Below the pieces are notes generated by a model that was not told the DNA's origin, made no database searches, and worked only from the letters and a program-made list of their open reading frames with translations. 64,000 bases of DNA from positions 29,193,881 to 29,257,880 of the forward strand of contig NC_080046.1 of NCBI RefSeq assembly GCF_012489685.1, written 5' to 3'. The stretch's first letter is position 1; each line of letters begins with the position of its first letter. The translations under genes and the position numbers were made by a program. This DNA comes from Lotus japonicus. Its lineage: Eukaryota; Streptophyta; Magnoliopsida; Fabales; Fabaceae. Positions 57,929-64,000 of this stretch are shown here, one piece after another.

Positions 57929-58055
57929 ATTAGATAAGGATGAGTAGATATTTATCAAAGATCGGATAAGGATGAATAGATATTTATCAAAGATCGGATA
58001 AGGATGAATAGATATTTATCAAAAATCGGATAAGGATGAATAGATATTTTGTAAA
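57929..58055. repeat. Tandem array upstream of the LTR D TATA box, 32-bp unit, 4 copies
   Basis: ATCGGATAAGGATGAATAGA then TATTTATCAAAG, starts at 57929, 57961, 57993 and 58025. In minus orientation it lies just upstream of the promoter. Confidence 0.93.
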
Positions 58056-59492
58056 CCGGTACAGATTTGTTTAGATATCGGAGGATTTAGCTCATAGAGT
58101 TAAGATAAAAATATGAGAGTGATTTCCGATTCTTCCTACTGATTCCAACGTATTCTAGACACGATATTCTCCCCGCTGAATCTTCTAATTCTTCAAAGAA
58201 ATATCGGTATGATTTTTGGTTTTCGAGGCTTGTTTTTAATGCTTACCGGCTTCAAATGCACTTTATGGTTTTGACCTCGGATGCAGAAACTTCCTTCTGA
58301 AGAAAGATTTGGAACGTCGATTAGAGTGGGCGTACGCGGATGAAATCCTTATTTGAAGTTCCGAACAGAAAAAGTCTTCATCGTCGGTTGATTTTAGGTT
58401 TCTTGAACTATCAGGGTTTTAGTTTCGGCAAACCTCCGAGGATTGGAATCGGACGTTCGTACAACCTAGAGTTTCGCCTTAAAACGATTGTCATATAAGG
58501 ATTAAGAGAAGTTCTAACATTTCTCTGAAGATTTTTGGAATTAGTTTCCATCGTCTCTTTAAGTGTAAACTAGCTATTTACTAGTGTTTCTGCCCTAGGT
58601 TTAAGCGTATAACGATCGTGCTATAACTTTTATCGACTTTGATGAACTCCTTAGACTTCTCCTGAACTTTCTCCTTCATAAATTTATTCCATTCGATAAA
58701 CTCTTTGTTCAGGTCTTTCCTTCACGATACATCAAACCTAATTGTGAATAGGAATTTTATTCACTTGGCATAAACTTAAAATCTTGGGTCTTACAAGGCC
58801 ATTGAGGGATGTGTGCAGCATCTCAAGCGTACTCACCCAAATAAGTATGGGTTATCTTGAGGTTTTAGCTCTTTGTGGTTTGGGTGTTTTCTTTTCATTT
58901 GGGTTGTTTCAGTGTTGCATTGTGGGGATGTTTAGTTTTATTGAGGTTAGATTTGAGTTGTCATTTTTTATTGTCTTGGTGTCTTATTTTGCCTTGTATG
59001 CCTCAAAGGCACTTCTTGAGAATGTTGTCCTATTTTTCCTTCACTAGGGTTTTATCCCACTGGATTTTCCCTAGGAAGGTTTTAATGAGGCACGTTCCTT
59101 GGATGTGATCTTTGGGGCGGTTTTTATTTGGTGGGGTTTAGATGTTATCCTATTTGTGAGAGAGTTGTTCTCATGAATTTACCTATTCATTATATATATA
59201 CACATATATATCTTTTGCTTTAAAAATAATAATAATAATAATAATAACATTAACCAATTAAAGGTGGAGACCAAAAAAGTCGTCTCGTACATTTTATCAT
59301 TTTTGAACGAATATTTATGAGCTCTCTAAAAATGTGAAAACATTCTCGGCTTTCGATGATGACTTTATTATTTCAACCAACCTATATATAACAAATCATC
59401 AATTGTTGGTTGGAAATACAAACTCGGTAATGGGTGAAAGTCATTTGCTCACTACCTCCGTTCCTTATTAATTCTCCACTTTGAAGAAAAAA

Positions 59493-60000
59493 AGCACTTT
59501 TGGCCCCTGATGTTTCAAGTTTATGCAAATTATGCCCCTACTCTATTTTTGTCGATGTTTCTACTCCTCGTGTTTGAGTGCACCGTCTACCCCTCATGTC
59601 AGTCAGACGTTAAAAAACTAACGGAATAAGCTGATTTGACTTTTTTTTTGTTTGACCTATTATGTAGAAATTACAAGTGAAATTGGAAAAAGGAGGCATG
59701 ACATATTCAAACTCAAGACCTATAAGTAGCAAAACATGCATTTAACCAGTTCAGTTACATACATAATTGATATATACATCAAGTAATTTAATTTATATCA
59801 TTTCCTTGATCATCATCAACTTCATATACTTCTCTTCATCTCTCCAATCCACTCAGGAACCTCTCCTGAGAAAGCCTAACTTACGGAGGGGTAGACGGTG
59901 CACTGTTTGAAAACATGAGGGGTAGAAACGTCGACAAAAATAAAGTAGGGGCAGGATTTGCACAAACTTGAAAATCAGGGGCCAAAAATGCTTTTTAGCC
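59493..60000. mobile_element. MULE-like MITE, 508 bp
   Basis: Inverted arms of about 110 bp: left AGCACTTTTGGCCCCTGATG, right (reverse complement) AGCATTTTTGGCCCCTGATT, both continuing to GTGCACCGTCTACCCCTC. Flanked by AAGAAAAAA at 59484-59492 and 60001-60009, a 9-bp direct repeat (low complexity). The left tip seems shortened: the right arm begins GGCTAAAA. Confidence 0.75.
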
Positions 60001-60048
60001 AAGAAAAAAATTGTTCATACATATCTGTCTGGAGTTGTCTAAATGACT

Positions 60049-60901
60049 CATGATAAAAATTAGGTTAAATCACCCTGGCCAAATGTATCAATCACATTAT
60101 AACATGTGTCCTCTTATTATCCACCTTACTCAATTAAACTTATTTCTTTTATATTTTCGTAATTTTGATTTTATTAAATAATTTAATTGCAAAATAAATC
60201 TATTAATTTAGATAATAATATAGGACCCCTCTTCTAAGAGAAAAGTGCAGATAATCCCTAATCCCCATTTCTTCAACACTTTCTTCTCCGTACGCTAGCT
60301 TTTTAGATTTGATTCGATGCAAATTGTTTTTACATTTAATTCGATTCAATTTTTCCCAAACACACACCCATAGAAATTGCAGCAATCATTATATAATCAT
60401 AGACTTGATGCATACAATACCAAACGAAAATTTTAACTTTCTCATTCATTTTCAATTGATCATTTCCTTTTATCTAATCACAGTAAAGACATTGCAGCAA
60501 TCAAGTAATCAACGATATTTTTCTTCTAAGGAAAAGCCATGAATCTTTAACATCACATCCCTTTTTGTTATTGACATTATAACTATTGAGATGAAAATCA
60601 AGGAATAGGGCGAAAAGAGAAGCATTGAAAAGATTATTGGAATCCTTCCATGGAGAAGAGCGTTCATAAAATAAGAATTAGGGATTCTCTGTTTTTTTTT
60701 AGGTTAGAAAAAGGGGTCCTATGTTATTAATTATCTAAATTGATAGGTTTATTCTGCAATTAAATTATTTAATAAAATTAAATTTATGAAAATATAAAAT
60801 AAATGATTTTAAATAAGTGAGGTGGATAATACAAGGACACATGCTATAATATAATTGGTACATTTGACCATGGGTGATTTAACCCAATTTTATCATGAGT
60901 T
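60049..60901. mobile_element. Long-TIR fold-back element, about 853 bp
   Basis: About 185 bp at the left (ACTCATGATAAAAATTAGGT.. through TAGGACCCCTCTTCTAA) recur inverted at 60705-60901 with small differences. The middle (60240-60700) is AT-rich without a credible gene. Target duplication not identified. Confidence 0.75.
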
Positions 60902-60928
60902 ATATACAACCCTATATCTGTTCACTTA

Positions 60929-61981
60929 GGGCCCGTTTGGTGACCAGGACAGGATAGGATAGGACAGGATAATAATCATATCCTGTTGTTATCTGTTGTT
61001 TGTTGCGCCAGCAGGATATGATAACACTATCCTGTATCCTATCATATCCTGTCAATCATGTGTAAAAGTTATCCTGAGGGGGGAGCTAGGATAGAGCAGG
61101 ATAGGATACCAGTTATATATTTTCTTTCAGTATCCTAACTCCAAATTAATTTATTTTAATATTATATAATTTATAATTTATAATTTATAATAATATTAAT
61201 TAATAAATATAAAAATATTAATTTAACTAAAATAAAAAATAAATAAAATTATTATTCATAAATAGTAAAATAGACTAACTTACAAATATTGATTTATTAA
61301 TAATAATAGACTAATTTAATATTTTCATCTCCTATTATTTAAAAATTATTTATCTACTTATATAATAATTTAAATATAAAGTATTTTTGAAATAATAATA
61401 TTTTTAATTTAGTTAATTTTTATTGTTTATCACGTGTCACAACTAAGTGAAAAACATTGATTACAAATATTGATTTTTTAATAGTAATAGATTAATTTTT
61501 TATTTTCATCTCCTATTATTTAAAACTACTTATCTACTTATATAATAATTTATAATTCAAATATAAAATACTTTTGAAATAATAATATTCTTAATTTAGT
61601 TAACTTTTATTGTTAATCATCACGTGTCACAACTAAGTGAAAACCAATCGGTTAACTGCATAATTTTATTTAAAATATAGGGTATCTTCAAAACAATAAT
61701 ATAGGCTAATTAATAAAATTTAAATTAATTTTATTTATTTTAAAATATAGACTCATTCATGAAAATGTAAAGAAATTAAATTTAATAGAATGATCAATTT
61801 TAAATGTATTCTTTATTCAAATATAAATCTGATACATTTTTCCTTATCATATCCTGTCCTTATCATGTGCACGTCAAACACAGGATATGATAAGAGTCTA
61901 TCCTGCTCTTATCCTATCCTGTTGATATCATGTTCACATATCATATCCTATCATATCCTATCCTGACCACCAAACGGGCCC
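60929..61981. mobile_element. PIF/Harbinger-type MITE, 1053 bp
   Basis: Ends GGGCCCGTTTGGTGACCAGG and, inverted, CCACCAAACGGGCCC, with TTA at both flanks (60926-60928, 61982-61984), the hallmark of Harbinger/Tourist elements. The subterminal zones are full of GGATAGGATA/TATCCTATCC repeats. No transposase. Confidence 0.85.
61280..61645. repeat. Internal duplication in the Harbinger MITE, about 185 bp, 2 copies
   Basis: About 61290-61455 and 61475-61645 share TTTTCATCTCCTATTATTTA, TATCTACTTATATAATAATT and CACGTGTCACAACTAAGTGA in order. Confidence 0.8.
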
Positions 61982-61984
61982 TTA

Positions 61985-64000
61985 GAGTTTCAAGAGAGTA
62001 TTAAATAATGTTTTCCCAAGAAATGCCTTTACATGAGCAATAAATGAAGAAAAATAAAATACATTCTAAAATGTGAAATTGGAAAACAAATAATATTTTC
62101 CTGAAAATTAACAAAATTAATTACATTTTTTTAATATGTGTGTTTCTTCTCTCCCTATAATTAAATAGAAACGAAGGTAGTATTCTCTAAACTTGTAGGT
62201 ATCATGTCAGTTTAGCAGTACCCTTAATTTTGTATTGCCAAGCAGTTTGTGCGAATCCATCTCAAACTTCTTAGCAACATGAAGTACGATTAAGTTGACA
62301 TAGTACATACTAACTCAGAGACTCGCATACACTGGCCAATGAATTTTGCCTCATCATCTAATTTTTCACAGAGAGAAGTGTCTACACTACCACACTCAAA
62401 TTAGATAAGGTGGAAGAACAGTTTCTCTCCAATGGTGTGAGACACTAGTGGGAGAGTCTCTTTAGTGTGAGACACTCTCATTGGAGATGCTCTAAGATAT
62501 AATCTTAAAGTCAAAATCAAATCTTACAGAAAATCATGAGCATCAAAATACTATAAACATTATGAGGCATAGGTGGCACTGTGGCAGAAACATCGATAAT
62601 TTATACTTACTACACCACCAATTTGAAGAAAATATATGTCATCATTAATATTGCTATGTTTGTTTCTGTTTTTTACCAATTCTTTTGTTCCCTTCTCCTT
62701 TTCTTCTTTATCTTGTACCATGGATAGCACCTCAGCCTCTTGTGCCTTTTTATTATATATTACTATGGCTTACTAAAAAAAACTGAGTTCCATTTGTTTA
62801 TATGCATTTTCAAATCAAACTAAAGTTGTCTTTTCATCAATAGGATAAGTTAGTTAATAGCTTTCAAATTGAGGATTTTGGAAGAACTTTTAGACTTACA
62901 TTTTTATCAATTATCATTTGTTTGTTATTTTAAAGTTTCTGAATCGGAGGGTAACGTTCAGGCGTAATATCACTCATATTGTCTTGGTATATACTTTGGG
63001 TTGGAGGCTTGGAGCAAGATATTCGAGTAAGTAGCTCGAATTTCTTGCTCTATCCCAAATTACATAGAAACACCATGTGTGAAGTGCTGCTCCCGTCCAA
63101 TATCTAATAGTTCAAATATCCTCATGCAATCAGCAAAAAACTCTAAGTTGATACAAATGTTTAAATTACCAACGGCATAGGTTATTGGTAACTATGTGGT
63201 TTTTTAAATTCTGGACACTAGTTACACACAGTGAAAATTGTTAGTAATTTGAATGTCAATAGCATTGTGGTCTTTTTAAATTATGATCGTTTTGAAATTC
63301 TTTAACTTGGCGGTTTGTGAAGTTTTATTGAAATTTTTTCTATACCCAAGTCCATGCATTAGATCTTTGGCTTGAAATTCAGGGTGCTGAAAGGATTCCT
63401 ATAAAATAAACTAATGCATGTACATGTGTGGAGAACACCAACTCTACTGATATATTTCTGACCTGAAAGAGAAGAGCCTCTCTGAAACTCAGGGAGTTAA
63501 TTAAGCTAACGTTGTATACTAATATTTTCTGTGGTGGAGGAATTGTAAAACACATTGGTCTTGAAGGTATAACTATAGTAGCCTCAGGACCACTAGCTCT
63601 GGGGAGTGATTGGGAACACATAGGACAAACTAGTTAAAGTCATTGTGTAGAAAATAATAAGAATCCAAAGATTAGAGAGGTCAAAAAGACATGGTTTGCT
63701 GCAAGCTTCTTTTGGATATATTGGATGTCTTGAAGTGAAGCTACCTTTTGTTTCTTGCTGCTTTCAATATTCACAAATGCCATTCACTTTATTTCCTGAT
63801 TCTGTTCAATAACATTCTATTACCAATCAAATAGCAGCCTAGCTGACATTACTACTGCACTTTAAGGGAACTGCTATAAGCCTATAATATATGGTGTAAG
63901 CAAAACCATTCACGGGTCACCATTCTTTTTCTAACTGAAACTTAGAGGAAACACAGATCATTATTATTTTGAAGGGACTATTTTGAAATACAAAAGGAAA
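61985..64000. other. Intergenic DNA to window end
   Basis: AT-rich, no supported gene. A minus-strand frame at 63621-63379 begins MCSQSLPRASGPEATIVIPS and has a more protein-like composition than its surroundings. It could be an exon of a gene, but I recognise no family and no certain splice sites. Confidence 0.45.

Larger units (their letters stand above)
54688..58795 (-). repeat. Solo LTR D, 4108 bp, minus orientation
   Basis: Starts TGTAACACCCCGATTTCGG, preceded by AGGCC (54683-54687). Ends TTGGGTCTTACA at 58795, followed by AGGCC (58796-58800). It is closest to LTR C in the ends and the right third (e.g. ATGACACGAAACC..GCCAAAATTTCGACAAT). TATA-like CTATATATAG at 57891-57900. No internal domain. 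Confidence 0.93.
53879..58860 (+). pseudogene. LINE ORF1-like reading frame, split by LTR D
   Basis: First frame 53879 to about 54380, acidic and Asp/Gly/Leu-rich with no domain I recognise (e.g. YQFIIDGEVKFFMGPDSSVV). A 1-base frameshift near 54380 leads into a second frame, EPLSRCPSVEKEPVKGLGVY then VGRKRGRPKKVTKRGRKKLG (an AT-hook-like RGRPKK), then ERARKMWSVGKEVGHVWEGY followed by DEEA. LTR D enters after DEEA at 54687; after it the frame resumes IEGCVQHLKRTHPNKYGLS and ends TGA at 58858-58860. The basic stretch and the ARKMWxVGKxxG..xDEE pattern resemble the C-terminal part of plant LINE ORF1 and linker proteins, which bind nucleic acid. That resemblance is from memory of the family and moderate. 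Confidence 0.55.
53870..59247 (+). mobile_element. LINE-like remnant with ORF1 piece and (AAT)n tail, interrupted by solo LTR D
   Basis: Pieces are 53870-54687 and 58801-59247. Joining them across LTR D and one AGGCC copy restores a reading frame. After the stop there is about 380 bp with TTTTATCCCACTGGATTTTC then CCTAGGAAGGTTTTAATGAG, a segment common in plant retroelement 3' regions, and a tail of AAT repeats (about 59226-59247) as LINEs often have. ORF2 is missing. Left edge and target duplication not identified. Confidence 0.5.

Noticed and set aside
63379..63621. Minus-strand frame starting MCSQSLPRASGPEATIVIPS
   Set aside because: Composition looks protein-like, but there is no recognisable family and no clear splice sites, so it is mentioned only in the intergenic entry.

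Overview
This is nuclear DNA of a flowering plant. The evidence is plant-type LTR retrotransposons with tRNA-Met-like primer sites, plant LINEs, MULE and Harbinger-type MITEs, and one spliced gene of the plant-specific HOOKLESS1 (HLS1) family. A dicot, possibly a legume, is my guess; nothing here proves the species. The window is almost entirely transposable elements stacked inside one another, and the only convincing host gene is the HLS1-like gene at 50224-51537.

Layout. 1-1442: the 3' end of a gypsy element (family A, CRM-like). It sits in the antisense ORF of a decayed, minus-strand Tat-type gypsy element (1443 to about 6370). 6464-7652: a non-autonomous MULE with 9-bp target duplications. 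About 8290-33358: a broken LINE whose 3' part was split by a solo LTR (C, duplication CTTGC). C was split by a minus-strand element that keeps gag but not pol (B, duplication TCAGG). B's left LTR was split in turn by a near-pristine 7.03-kb family A element with an uninterrupted 1526-residue polyprotein. That is four layers.

33359-36791: AT microsatellites, a fold-back MITE, a second MULE in an (AT)n tract and a GGTTC-rich MITE. 36962-49400: a second nest. LTR X, still followed by a primer site and leader, contains solo LTR Y (TTAAC), which contains solo LTR Z (TTGAT). 50224-51537: the HLS1-like acetyltransferase-fold gene, two exons. 51600-53870: intergenic DNA with a GGT-rich tract. 53870-59247: a LINE-like ORF1 remnant interrupted by solo LTR D (AGGCC). 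59493-61981: three MITE-like elements side by side (MULE type, long-TIR fold-back, Harbinger type). 61985-64000: nothing firm.

The LTRs of B, C, D, X, Y and Z belong to one long-LTR superfamily (3.2-5.4 kb). All have TGTAAGRCYC-like starts, ends like GGGTGTTACA, and recognisable shared blocks; a TATA box was located in B, C, D, X and Y. They differ in short tandem arrays placed at one or two equivalent positions, with a different repeat unit in each. This is the most unusual pattern I see. Five-base duplications fix the order of insertion for five of the events.
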